Shown here: positions 17,036 through 24,817 of the stretch, in pieces | How the letters are laid out: every line of letters begins with the position of its first letter | How positions within the stretch are numbered: the stretch's first letter is position 1 | Assembly: GCA_016868955.1 (NCBI GenBank) | Contig: VGFF01000007.1 | Coordinates: forward strand, 1 to 29,406 | Length of the DNA stretch: 29,406 bases | Direction of reading: 5' to 3' | Source of the DNA: Armatimonadota bacterium | GTDB lineage: Bacteria > Sysuimicrobiota > Sysuimicrobiia > Sysuimicrobiales > VGFF01 | Notes under the pieces: generated by a model | Told to the model about the DNA's origin: nothing | The model's input: the letters and a program-made list of their open reading frames with translations, nothing else | Databases searched by the model: none | Position numbers and translations under genes: made by a program

Positions 17036-18433
17036 GTGGATCCGCTTCTCGCCATCGCCGAATTCGCAGCTGGGCTGCACGCCGAGGATCTCAGCGACGC
17101 CGCACGAGAGCAGGCGGGCACGCTACTGGCCGACAGCGTCGCGTGCACGGTCGCGGCGCTGCGCGTGCCCGAGGGACGGGCGATCGCGCGCGCGTTGCAC
17201 CATCCCGACGCCGGCCCCGGCGGGACGCGCCCGCCGTACCGCGCCTATCTGAGCGGTGAACTGATCGGCGGCGTGCAGACGGACGCCTACCTCGCGAACC
17301 TGCTGGACTTCGACGATGTCTACGAAGGATCGGGACACATCGGCTGCGTGACGGTACCGGCGGCCCTCCGTGCGGCCATCATGGCGCGCGCGACGGGGGC
17401 GGAGGCGCTCGCGGCGGTCTCCGTCGGATTCGAAGCGGGGTGCCGTCTCGCGGAAGCGACGAGACCAACCGACGCGGCGCGCCAGCAGATCTGGGGGATC
17501 GGCAGCCGCATCGCGCCGGCCGCGGCCGCCGGCGCGGCGCGAGCGTTGCGCATGACCGTGGACCAGACGCGCCACGCCATCGCGATCGCTTGCGCGACCG
17601 CGCCGCTGCCTTCGGTTCGCAAGACTGTCTACGGCGGGTGCGGGGTCACCTGGATGAAGAACAACATGGGCGCCGCAGCGGCAGCCGGATTGTCCGCTGC
17701 CTTGATGGCACGCAATGGCGCGCTGGGCCCGACAGACATCTTCGAGGGTGAGCAGGGATTCGCGCGCATGATCGGTTCCGACACGTGGAAGCCCGCCGTG
17801 CTCAGCGACGAGCTCGGGCGCACGTGGCGGATGGAACAGCTGGGCCTCAAGGCGTATCCGTGCTGCCGTCACGCGCACGCGGTGATCGATGCGGCGCGCG
17901 CGGCGCGGGACAAGGCTGGGTTGCCACCGGCCCAGATCGAGGATGTGCGAGTCGCAGGACCGTTGTGGATCTATAGCGAGCCGTTCACGAACCCGGCCCC
18001 GTCGACGATGCACGATGCGCAATACAGCTTGCCGTTCATCCTGGCGATGGCGCTGTTGGATGTCGAGCCGGGCTTGGACTGGTTCGCCGTCGACGCGTAC
18101 TGTCGTCCCGACGCGCGGGCGCTGGCCACGCGCGTGCACACACCCGGCGAACCGTCGGCGCTGGGCCGCGTTACGGTTTCGGGCGCGGGACGCGCGGCGA
18201 CGGTGGAAGTCGAAGCGCCGCGCGGCTCGCCGAGCGCGCCGCTCTCGTTGGCTGAACGCCAGCGCAAGTTCACGGGCTTGTTATCGGGATGGATGGACGG
18301 TACAGCGATCGAAGGCGCGTTCGAACGACTGCGCGACCTCGCCGCGGAGCGCACCATCGGTGCGCTGCTGGAAGCGTTTCCAGCAGTGGAGGTGGGTGCG
18401 GGTGGCCAGGTGACCGCTACAGGTCGACCCTGA
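17036..18433 (+). CDS. MmgE/PrpD family protein
   Basis: From the GTG at 17036 (GGAG five bases upstream) the product has 465 residues, usual for the family; an in-frame GTG at 16982 would add 18 unconserved residues. Family landmarks: LADSVACTVAAL, the segment TDAYLANLLDFDDVYEGSGH with the DFDD and following His, GVTVPAALR-like VTVPAALRAAIMA, a central TAPLPSVRKTVYGGCG, LGLKAYPCCRHAHAVIDA with the CCRH motif, and FTNPAPSTMHDAQYSLPFIL. The family includes 2-methylcitrate dehydratase and cis-aconitate decarboxylase, but most members, like this one without prpBC neighbours, have unknown substrates. It is intact, unlike the genes on both sides. A 9-bp inverted repeat lies inside its 3' end (18365-18386). 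Confidence 0.87.
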   Translation: MDPLLAIAEFAAGLHAEDLSDAAREQAGTLLADSVACTVAALRVPEGRAIARALHHPDAGPGGTRPPYRAYLSGELIGGVQTDAYLANLLDFDDVYEGSGHIGCVTVPAALRAAIMARATGAEALAAVSVGFEAGCRLAEATRPTDAARQQIWGIGSRIAPAAAAGAARALRMTVDQTRHAIAIACATAPLPSVRKTVYGGCGVTWMKNNMGAAAAAGLSAALMARNGALGPTDIFEGEQGFARMIGSDTWKPAVLSDELGRTWRMEQLGLKAYPCCRHAHAVIDAARAARDKAGLPPAQIEDVRVAGPLWIYSEPFTNPAPSTMHDAQYSLPFILAMALLDVEPGLDWFAVDAYCRPDARALATRVHTPGEPSALGRVTVSGAGRAATVEVEAPRGSPSAPLSLAERQRKFTGLLSGWMDGTAIEGAFERLRDLAAERTIGALLEAFPAVEVGAGGQVTATGRP

Positions 18434-18703
18434 CCCCTTTCTAAAACGCGACGTACCCATCAATATTCTTCTCTTCGTCCCTGGTCTTCGGATAGAACCA
18501 AGCCGCGTCGCGATTGACGCGACCATCGACCTCGATGTCGTAGTAGCTGCAGGTCCCTTTCCAACCGCAGACCGTTCGCATTTCGCTATGGCGAAAGTAC
18601 TGCCGATGGATGGCATCCGGGGGAAAGCACGTATTGCCCTCGACGATCTCGTATCGATCGCTCTTCGCCAAAACCGCAACGCCATCGGCATCACGGTGGC
18701 GCG
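18417..18703 (-). pseudogene. DUF427 protein with nonsense codon and missing start
   Basis: The minus-strand frame gives about 90 residues of a DUF427 domain: DGVAVLAKSDRYEIVEGN, CFPPDAIHRQYF, TVCGWKGTCSYYDIEVDG, VNRDAAWFYPKT, KNIDGYVAF. The family normally ends YVAFWKGV plus a few residues. Here the Trp codon is TAG (18441-18443), and reading through it gives KGVRVDL and a TAG at 18417-18419, exactly the expected tail. TGG to TAG is one base change. At the other end no start codon lies in frame near the expected beginning (about 18695-18710); ATG codons there are out of frame. The read-through tail overlaps the 3' end of the MmgE/PrpD gene. DUF427 has no established biochemical role. Confidence 0.75.
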
Positions 18704-19043
18704 CGGCCGCGTCTACGCCGGCTGCGGCGATCGCGGCGTCCTCATCTACGACGCGGCGCGGTTCCGACGGACCGGCCAGATCGGTTCCTATGTTGACGAG
18801 TACGTCGTGAACCACGTCGACAAGATCGGCGAGGACATCTTGTTCTTCACAAACTACTGGTACCCGAATACGAAGGAAGGCGTGTGGTTGTTCGATCTGC
18901 GGAGGAACCCCGACTCGTCGCGCCTGATCGGCAACTCCCCCGACAACCTGGCGCGCGGCACCGCGGGATTCCGAGCTCTGCCATAAGACAGTCGTGTGTT
19001 CTTCGTGCCGCTGTACGGCGTCGACGTGGTGACGCCGGCCTAG
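18684..19043 (+). pseudogene. C-terminal fragment of a beta-propeller (LVIVD-like repeat) protein with internal TAA
   Basis: The plus frame reads TVARGRVYAGCGDRGVLIYD, then FRRTGQIGSYVDEYVVNHVD, EDILFFTNYWYPNTKEGVWL and FDLRRNPDSSRLIGNSPDN. This is the periodic pattern of propeller blades that report a value and then a state. A TAA at 18984-18986 interrupts it, but the frame continues as DSRVFFVPLYGVDVVTPA to a TAG at 19041-19043, which still fits a last blade. The first half of the protein is absent: the recognisable part begins at about 18684, overlapping the headless DUF427 gene on the other strand. It is a decayed remnant, probably of an exported protein of unknown role. Confidence 0.55.
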
Positions 19044-19094
19044 GACGCGAGGAGCGGCGGGCAGGCAGCCCCGGCGCTCCAGGAACGCAGGCAG

Positions 19095-19125
19095 AAGAGG
19101 GGCCGCTCGTGCGGCCTCTTTTCTG
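19095..19125 (+). terminator. Rho-independent terminator
   Basis: GGCCGC and GCGGCC form a 6-bp core around loop TCGT, extended by A-T, G-C and G-T pairs on both sides, followed by TCTTTTCTGTT. It lies about 55 bases after the propeller remnant and before the phosphotriesterase gene. Confidence 0.75.
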
Positions 19126-19191
19126 TTGTTCGACGAACTGCCGCGGCGTCGGCGACAGGGAATCCGCGTTCGTCGCGCAAAAGCACTGGTT

Positions 19192-20259
19192 ATGGACATC
19201 GTGCAGACGGTGCTCGGCCCCATCCCCCCAGACGCGCTCGGCGTCACGATGACGCACGAGCACCTGCTCGTGGACTTCCGCTACTCGTTCCGAGAGCCGG
19301 AAGCGTTGCACGAGAAGCACATGGCGTACGCGCCGTGGTCCCTCGATCTGGCGGGCTGGATCCGGCACCACTGGAACCTCCACCTCGACAACATGACGCT
19401 GTTCGACGAGGATGTGACGATCGACGAGCTGCGGCGGTTCTCCCGCGTCGGCGGCCAGGCGGTCGTCGACGCGACGAGCATCGGCATCGGCCGCGATCCG
19501 CGCGGCCTGGCGCGTATCGCGCGCGCGACCGGGCTGCATATCGTGATGGGCGCCGGGCATTACCTGGGCGCAACGCACCCGCCAGCGGTCGCGCTCGACT
19601 CTGTGGAAATGCTGGCCGAGGGCATCGCCCGTGACGTGACGGTCGGCGTCGGCGACAGCGGCGTCCGCGCGGGCATGATCGGCGAGATCGGCTGCTCCTC
19701 GCCGTGGTCGGACGGCGAACGCAAGGCGATGAACGCTGCCGTGATTGCACAGCGGCGCACCGGCGCGCCGCTGATGATCCACCCTTGGCGTGACGACGAC
19801 GCGCCGCTGCGAATCGCCGACGCCGTGCGCGCGTGGGACGGCGATCTGGCGCGCACGATCATGTGCCACGTCGAGCGGACGATCGTCGACCGCGGCGCGC
19901 TGGCGGAGTTCGCGGCGACCGGCGCTTACCTCGAGCTCGATCTCTTCGGGCACGAGGTGTCGCACGTGCCCGGAGGGCGTCAGTCGTGGATGCCGAGCGA
20001 CGCGCAGCGCATCGAGATGGTGCGGTGGCTGATCGAGCGCGGCTACGGGGACAAGATCCTACTGTCGCACGATATCTGCTATAAGTTTAGGCTGCGCCGG
20101 TACGGCGGCCACGGCTGGGATCACCTGCTGACAAACGTCGTGCCGCACATGCGCACGATGGGAGTCGACGAGGCGGCGATCCGCGCGATGCTCGTGGACA
20201 ACCCGCGCCGGGCGTTCTCGATGCCGGCGCCCGACGGCGAGCTTACCTTGCGGATCTAG
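19192..20259 (+). CDS. Phosphotriesterase-related amidohydrolase (PTER-like)
   Basis: A 355-residue protein with a complete binuclear metal site for this family: H22 and H24 in MTHEHLLVD, the bridging residue as Glu E165 in GMIGEIGCSSPW (as in PTER-type proteins; true phosphotriesterases use a carbamylated Lys), H197 in LMIHPWR, H226 in MCHVERT, and D294 in LLSHDICYK. The C-terminal YGGHGWDHLLTNVVPHMR is also characteristic. Relatives act as lactonases or on N-acyl amino acids; the substrate here is unknown. The ATG at 19192 has no good ribosome binding site. It is monocistronic, lying between two terminators. Confidence 0.9.
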   Translation: MDIVQTVLGPIPPDALGVTMTHEHLLVDFRYSFREPEALHEKHMAYAPWSLDLAGWIRHHWNLHLDNMTLFDEDVTIDELRRFSRVGGQAVVDATSIGIGRDPRGLARIARATGLHIVMGAGHYLGATHPPAVALDSVEMLAEGIARDVTVGVGDSGVRAGMIGEIGCSSPWSDGERKAMNAAVIAQRRTGAPLMIHPWRDDDAPLRIADAVRAWDGDLARTIMCHVERTIVDRGALAEFAATGAYLELDLFGHEVSHVPGGRQSWMPSDAQRIEMVRWLIERGYGDKILLSHDICYKFRLRRYGGHGWDHLLTNVVPHMRTMGVDEAAIRAMLVDNPRRAFSMPAPDGELTLRI

Positions 20260-20294
20260 GCACGCAACGCCGCGAGGTCACGACAATGACAAGA

Positions 20295-20325
20295 GAGGGC
20301 GCCCGCCAGAGCGCCCTCTTCCTTC
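20295..20325. terminator. Bidirectional terminator between convergent genes
   Basis: GAGGGCGC (20295-20302) and GCGCCCTC (20311-20318) form an 8-bp stem, extendable by one or two pairs. The plus side continues TTCCTTCTC and the minus side TCTTGTCATT. It serves the phosphotriesterase-like gene and the convergent metallo-hydrolase. Confidence 0.7.
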
Positions 20326-20343
20326 TCGAGACCTTCGTCCGCG

Positions 20344-21318
20344 TTAGAACCGAAATGGCATTGGCACGAACTCGAACGCTTTGCCGGCGCGCCGCACGCG
20401 ACCCACGCCCGGCCACGAGTAGTGGTACCCGACGATGAGCATGCCGGTGCTGGCGGCGCGCGTGAACATCTCGGCTCGCGTTCTCACGACGACTTCCTTA
20501 TGCGTATCGAACTCCATGTAGTGCTCCGGGAACTGGAACGACAGGAGCTGGTGGCCGCCGGCGTCGCCCATGTGAAGCAAGGATTAATTCTGCGACGTGA
20601 CCATGACGCCCATGTGGTTCACCGTGTGCCCAGGCGTCATTACCGCGGTGACGCCGGGCGCGATCTCATGGTTCGTCTGCACGAGCGTGAACCGGTTGCG
20701 TAGCGCGATCAGGTTCGCCCCCACCGCCGGCGATGGCGTCGCCTGGTTGGCCCAGAAGTTCAACTCGGCGGCGCCTACCAGCAAGCGCGCGTTCGGGAAA
20801 GCCGGCGCACCACCCGGCACCGTCAAGCCGCCGATGTGATCGGGATGCCCATGCGTGATGAACACGGTGTCGATCTCTTGCGGCGAGAAGCCCGCGACCT
20901 GCAGATGCGTTAACGTCAGGCCTTGGCGATTCGCCAGCGCGCCCGGGCCGATGCCCGTGTCGACGAGGATCTTGTTGCGTCCGATCTCGACGACCATCGG
21001 GATGAAATTGTTCGCGAACGCCGCCGGATCGAGATAGGCGGCGCGCAGCGCCGCCGTGTAGGCATCTTGCCGGCCGGGATTGCCCGCGAAGCGCGGGAAG
21101 ATCTGTCCGGTCGACTGGCCGTCGCTGAGCAGGATGATCGTCGCATCGTCGACCTTGAACCGGTAGTAGCCGGCGCCGTTGGGCACCATGCTGGTCGTCT
21201 GCGTGCGCGCGAATCTAGGCAATCCTCCCACCGCCGCCGTCAACGCGGCGGCGCCGCCGACCTTCAACAGCGTGCGCCGTGAGATCTTCCCCGAACCAAG
21301 CGTCTGGTTTTCATTCAT
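20344..21318 (-). pseudogene. Tat-exported metallo-beta-lactamase-fold hydrolase interrupted by TAA
   Basis: From ATG 21318 (GAGG upstream) the 324-residue frame begins with a twin-arginine signal, KISRRTLLKVGGAAALTAAV (11-30). The MBL core has the metal motif HGHPDH at 156-161 in ITHGHPDHIGGL and a later His in PGHTVNHMGV. Codon 245 is TAA (20584-20586). The same frame then continues SLLHMGDAGGHQLLSFQFPE, with the bridging Asp, and ends GYHYSWPGVGRVRRAG with the last His ligand, then FEFVPMP. Homologues have Glu or Gln at the stop position (one base change). Cut at the stop, the protein would lack two metal ligands and should be inactive. Substrates of this exported subgroup are mostly unknown. 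Confidence 0.83.
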
Positions 21319-21345
21319 GAGGACATCCTCGTTCGATCGAATCCC

Positions 21346-21369
21346 CGCCAACGTCATGCCATGTTGGCG
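21346..21369. promoter_or_regulatory. Inverted repeat upstream of the metallo-hydrolase
   Basis: CGCCAAC and GTTGGCG are separated by 10 bases and lie 28 bases before the metallo-hydrolase ATG, in the 230-bp gap to the divergent MFS gene. One helical-turn spacing fits a dimeric regulator; a leader hairpin is equally possible. No regulator gene is near, and no other feature stands out in the gap except a TATGAT at 21502-21507 in front of the MFS gene. Confidence 0.35.
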
Positions 21370-21548
21370 CTATGGTCATGAGTCGCTGCGCACGATCATC
21401 ATAATCCGATCGCATCGGGCTTCTGTGACGCCGTTGTAACGGTTTGTCCGCGCCCTGCGACCCCGATTGGCGCGCCCGCGACGGCAACGGGGACCGATCG
21501 GTATGATGGCAGGCAAACGCCGCCGGTCCGAAGAATCCCTCCGATACC

Positions 21549-22823
21549 ATGTCCGCTCCCCCGCCCACGGCCGCGCCGGACGCGCGGATGATGCTGCGTC
21601 GTTCGTACGTTCTCGCCTTGGCGTATATGACCGCGTTCAACGTAGCGACGCCGATTCTGCCTCTGTATCTGGCAGAAAAGGGCGCCAGCCCCTGGCTGGT
21701 CGGCGCAATGATCAGCGCTTCGGGGCTGATCCCCTTGCTGTTGGGCGTCCACGTCGGCGCGCTCGTCGACCGTTACGGCGTCGTCGCCACGACGCGCCTG
21801 TCTGCGCTGTTCTTCTGCGCGTCGATCGTGCCCCTGCTCCTGCAGCCCGGCGCGTGGACGGCGGCGATCCTCTACGGCGTCATCAATCTCGGCCATCTGG
21901 GCATGACGGTCGCGAACCAGACGTCCGTGGCGCAATGGTCGACGCCGGCGACGCGCGCGAAAGCGTACGGCTACTTCACGTTCTGGGTTTCCGCCGGCAA
22001 CGTCATCGGCCCGATCGCCGGCGGGTTCGTCGCCGATCGATTCGGCTTCGTCGCCGCCTTCGTCATCATGCTCGTTGTCTCGGCGTTTTCGATCGCGATG
22101 TCGACGCGGATCATCGAGCCGCCGGCGCCGGCCGAGCGCACGGTCTCGTTGGCGAACGCGCACACGGCGGCGCTCGGTTTGCTGTGTCTGCCAGGCATGG
22201 CGATGGTCATGTTCATCGCGTTCCTCATCATCGTGCCGCAGAGCCTCAAGCAAACGTACTACCCGTTGTTCCTGCGTGAGCACGACTTCGGCAAGTCGCT
22301 CATCGGCATCATCTTCGCGATCAACCACGTCGCGGCGATGACCGTGCGACCGATGCTCGGCGAGCTGATCCGCCATCACGGCGCCGCGCGCGTCTTGATC
22401 GCCGCGACATTATTCGGCAGCGTCGGGTTCACGCTGATCCCGACGTTTCCGGTGCTCTGGGCGCAATTTCTCGCGACGAGTTTCCTCGGCGTGTCGATGG
22501 GCTTCACGCAGCCGATCACCATGAGCCTGACCGCCGGCGCGGTCGACGCAGGCAAGCTCGGTATCGCGCTCGGCGTCCGCCTGACCGTGCAGCGCGTCGG
22601 CATGATCGCCGGACCGCTGTTGTTCGGCGTCGGCGTCGCCCGATGGGGCATCGGCGCCGGCTTCTACGGCGCCGTCATCGTGTTGGGCGTCACGACCTTG
22701 ATCGTGGCACGGGCCGCCGGTCGGATCACGGCGGTGACGAGCCGTGGACGTCCTTCTTCGCCCGAAACCACGCGGGCGGATGAGGTGCCGGCGCCGATGG
22801 CTGGTCAGCCCGGCCGCGTGTGA
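21549..22823 (+). CDS. MFS transporter (first of a tandem pair)
   Basis: A 424-residue membrane protein with about 12 hydrophobic segments. The first begins at YVLALAYMTAFNVATPILPL, and the loop between helices 2 and 3 carries the MFS signature form HVGALVDRYGVVATTRLS. Conserved WSTPATRAKAYGYF and MGFTQPITMSL in later loops and helices are shared with the next gene. The C-terminal tail of about 30 residues is polar. Proteins of this shape are DHA1-like proton antiporters for drugs or metabolites, but the substrate is not deducible. The ATG at 21549 lacks a clear Shine-Dalgarno sequence. Confidence 0.88.
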   Translation: MSAPPPTAAPDARMMLRRSYVLALAYMTAFNVATPILPLYLAEKGASPWLVGAMISASGLIPLLLGVHVGALVDRYGVVATTRLSALFFCASIVPLLLQPGAWTAAILYGVINLGHLGMTVANQTSVAQWSTPATRAKAYGYFTFWVSAGNVIGPIAGGFVADRFGFVAAFVIMLVVSAFSIAMSTRIIEPPAPAERTVSLANAHTAALGLLCLPGMAMVMFIAFLIIVPQSLKQTYYPLFLREHDFGKSLIGIIFAINHVAAMTVRPMLGELIRHHGAARVLIAATLFGSVGFTLIPTFPVLWAQFLATSFLGVSMGFTQPITMSLTAGAVDAGKLGIALGVRLTVQRVGMIAGPLLFGVGVARWGIGAGFYGAVIVLGVTTLIVARAAGRITAVTSRGRPSSPETTRADEVPAPMAGQPGRV

Positions 22824-24073
22824 TGTCGTGGACGCCGCCTCCTACCGAAGCGCGGCCCATGCTACTGCGCAGCTTCATCCTCGTTTGCACGTACAACCTC
22901 TCGTTCAACATCGCCGGCCCGATCCTGCCCTTGTACATGGCTTCGAAGGGCGCGAGCCCATGGCTCGTTGGGATCCTGCTGAGCGCGACCGGCATTCTGC
23001 CGCTGCTCTTCGGGATCCACGTCGGCGCGCTCGTCGATCGCTACGGCATCACGCGCGTGGCCCGCACCTCGAGCGTGCTGTACCTCGCGTCCGCCCTGCC
23101 GCTGCTGACCCTACCCGACCCTTGGATCGCGACGCTGCTGTTCGGCTTGATCCACCTCGCGCAGCAAGGCTTGACCGTCGGAACGCAGGCCTCGGTCGCG
23201 GAGTGGAGCACGCCCGCGACGCGCGCCGGCGCCTATGGCCAGTACGGTTTCTGGGTCGCCGCCGGCAACATCGCCGGTCCGCTCATCGGCGGCGTGCTCG
23301 CCGACCACTTCGGATTCATCGCCGCGTTCGGCGGCATGAGCGCGACCGCCGCAGCGGCGATCGCGATGACGCTGCACCTGTGCGACCCGCCACGGCCGCG
23401 CGACGGCGCGATCACGCTGTCGACGGCCCACTCGGCGGCGCTGCGCGTGATGCGCATCCACGGCCTGACGACCGTGCTCGGCATCGCGTTCGTCGCGATC
23501 GGCACGCAGAGCCTGCTGCAAACGTACTACCCCTTGTTCTTGGAGGAACGGGGCTTCACGAAGTCGTCGATCGGCACCCTCTTCGCGATCGCGCACGTCG
23601 CGTCGATGGTGATTCGTCCGCTCGTCGGCGTCTTCGTCGACCGGTTCGGGTCCGTGCGCATCCTCATGGCGGCCACGATCATCGGCAGCCTCGGGTTCGG
23701 CGTCATCCCGTGCCTCGACGGCCTCGCGGCGCAGGCGTTCGCGAGTTGCCTCATGGGCATCTCGACCGGATTCACGCAGCCGATCACGATGACGCTGATC
23801 GCCGGCGCGGTCCCGCCGGACATGCTCGGTGTCGCGCTCGCCGTCCGGCTCGTCGCGCAGCGCCTGTCGCAAGTCGTGGGTCCGATCGCGTTCAGCGCCG
23901 CGGTCGCCCGCTACGGCTTGGGCGCGGTGTTCTACGGGGCCGCGATCATCCTCAGCCTGGCAACGGCCGTGATCGGGCGCGCGTCACCGAAGTTGTCGCA
24001 AGTCGGCCGGCCAGATGCAACGCGGCCGGCGAGTTCGCCCGCCGAGCTGGAAGGCGCTCGAAAAACATGGTGA
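22823..24073 (+). CDS. MFS transporter (second of a tandem pair)
   Basis: A 416-residue, 12-helix transporter and paralogue of the preceding gene. Both share ILPLYxAxKGASPWLVG, HVGALVDRYG, WSTPATRAxAYG, QTYYPLFL and GFTQPITMxL at matching positions, so the pair arose by tandem duplication and then diverged considerably. The start ATG shares one base with the previous stop (TGATG); a GTG one codon earlier is equally possible. The two are clearly co-transcribed, and a heterodimeric or dual-specificity export system is conceivable but unproven. The polar tail ends shortly before the dehydrogenase fragment. Confidence 0.88.
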   Translation: MSWTPPPTEARPMLLRSFILVCTYNLSFNIAGPILPLYMASKGASPWLVGILLSATGILPLLFGIHVGALVDRYGITRVARTSSVLYLASALPLLTLPDPWIATLLFGLIHLAQQGLTVGTQASVAEWSTPATRAGAYGQYGFWVAAGNIAGPLIGGVLADHFGFIAAFGGMSATAAAAIAMTLHLCDPPRPRDGAITLSTAHSAALRVMRIHGLTTVLGIAFVAIGTQSLLQTYYPLFLEERGFTKSSIGTLFAIAHVASMVIRPLVGVFVDRFGSVRILMAATIIGSLGFGVIPCLDGLAAQAFASCLMGISTGFTQPITMTLIAGAVPPDMLGVALAVRLVAQRLSQVVGPIAFSAAVARYGLGAVFYGAAIILSLATAVIGRASPKLSQVGRPDATRPASSPAELEGARKTW

Positions 24074-24106
24074 ATCGATTCTCAGTCGGGGAAGTTGGAA
24101 TCGAAG

Positions 24107-24205
24107 ATGAAGATCGCCGTTCTCGGCGGCGGCAACGCCGCGCAAGCGTTGGCCGGAGATCTGGCCTTCGCCGGCCATGAAGTCACGATCGCGGAGGTGC
24201 CGGCG
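24107..24205 (+). pseudogene. N-terminal fragment of an octopine/opine dehydrogenase-like protein
   Basis: From ATG 24107 the first 33 codons read MKIAVLGGGNAAQALAGDLA then FAGHEVTIAEVP. This is the Rossmann start of NAD/NADP octopine/nopaline dehydrogenase-family proteins, with GGGNAAQALAG as the dinucleotide-binding loop. Homology ends at about 24200, where the frame enters sequence antisense to a recombinase gene. Members normally have about 350 residues, so roughly 90% is missing. It starts 34 bp after the MFS gene and was probably the third gene of that unit before truncation. Confidence 0.7.
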
Positions 24206-24615
24206 TCAGCCAGAACCAGAATTAATGCACGGTTGCGGGCTCCCGTGGGCATCCGAGAACAGGAGGATACCAGCGCGCGAAGCTCTTCCTCGGAAGGTAC
24301 GCGCGGCAGGGTCTTGGGCAGACGGAGCTTCAACCCGTCCAACGGATCACTACTAAGGATGCGCAAGGCTACCCACCAGCAGAAGAAGGTCTGGAGGATG
24401 CGGTACACCTTGTGTACGGTACTCGGCTGAAGTCCCTGCTCTTGAAGTCCTGCGAAGAACCGACGGACGGCAAGCGGCTCCGGCTCAGCAATCTCATGGA
24501 ATCGACTCAGCCAGTGCTGATAGCCTTCCAGAGTGGCAGTTGTGCAGCCGGAGATGCGTTTGACCGTCAGGAAATCTTGGATGGCCTCTGGGATACTTTG
24601 GCGGGTTTGCAACAT
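24200..24615 (-). pseudogene. Truncated tyrosine recombinase/integrase (N-terminal half)
   Basis: ATG 24615 has a strong site (GGAGGACACC before it). The product shows a SAM-like core-binding domain: IPEAIQDFLTVKRISGCTTA, TLEGYQHWLSRFHE, ALRILSSDPLDGLKLRLPKT, then the start of the catalytic domain, RVPSEEELRALVSSCSRM and ARNRALILVLADAG. In intact enzymes the next residues begin the first catalytic Arg motif. Here the frame passes into sequence antisense to the dehydrogenase fragment (stop at 24082-24084). All catalytic residues (R, HxxR, Y) are therefore lost. Its position 86 bp from tRNA-Ile suggests a tRNA-targeted element that has mostly been deleted. Confidence 0.8.
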
Positions 24616-24632
24616 GGTGTCCTCCGGATTCG

Positions 24633-24656
24633 GCCATGAACCCTTTCCTTCATGGC
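24633..24656. repeat. 8-bp inverted repeat upstream of the recombinase fragment
   Basis: GCCATGAA and TTCATGGC flank an 8-base spacer, CCCTTTCC, 18 bases upstream of the recombinase ATG and between it and tRNA-Ile. It resembles an operator or a recombinase core-type site, with two arms around a short spacer; neither role is proven. Confidence 0.35.
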
Positions 24657-24701
24657 GTGTATTGGAGGCTCATTTAGGCTGGAACCCGCGAGGAATCGGA
24701 G

Positions 24702-24778
24702 TGGTGGGCCGTCGTGGACTCGAACCACGGACCTCAGTCTTATCAGGACTGCGCTCTAACCACCTGAGCTAACGGCCC
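24702..24778 (-). tRNA. tRNA-Ile (anticodon GAT)
   Basis: The minus strand folds into a 77-nt cloverleaf. The acceptor stem is GGGCCGT/ACGGCCC with discriminator A and encoded CCA (24702-24704). The anticodon stem AGTC/GACT encloses loop CTGATAA, anticodon GAT. D-loop AGCTCAGGTGGTTAGAGC and T-loop GGTTCGAGTCC are standard. It is isolated from rRNA genes here and flanked by a recombinase remnant. Confidence 0.97.
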
Positions 24779-24817
24779 CAGAGCAAAGTAGAGTATAGGC
24801 AGCCGCCCCTAGACGTG

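Noticed and set aside
18365..18386. Perfect 9-bp inverted repeat as terminator or operator
   Set aside because: It lies inside the MmgE/PrpD coding region, encodes normal C-terminal residues and has no T-run on either side. Chance or codon-driven symmetry is enough.
18847..19965. 372-codon minus-strand frame opposite the phosphotriesterase gene
   Set aside because: It lacks motifs and is antisense to a frame with complete metal-binding residues.
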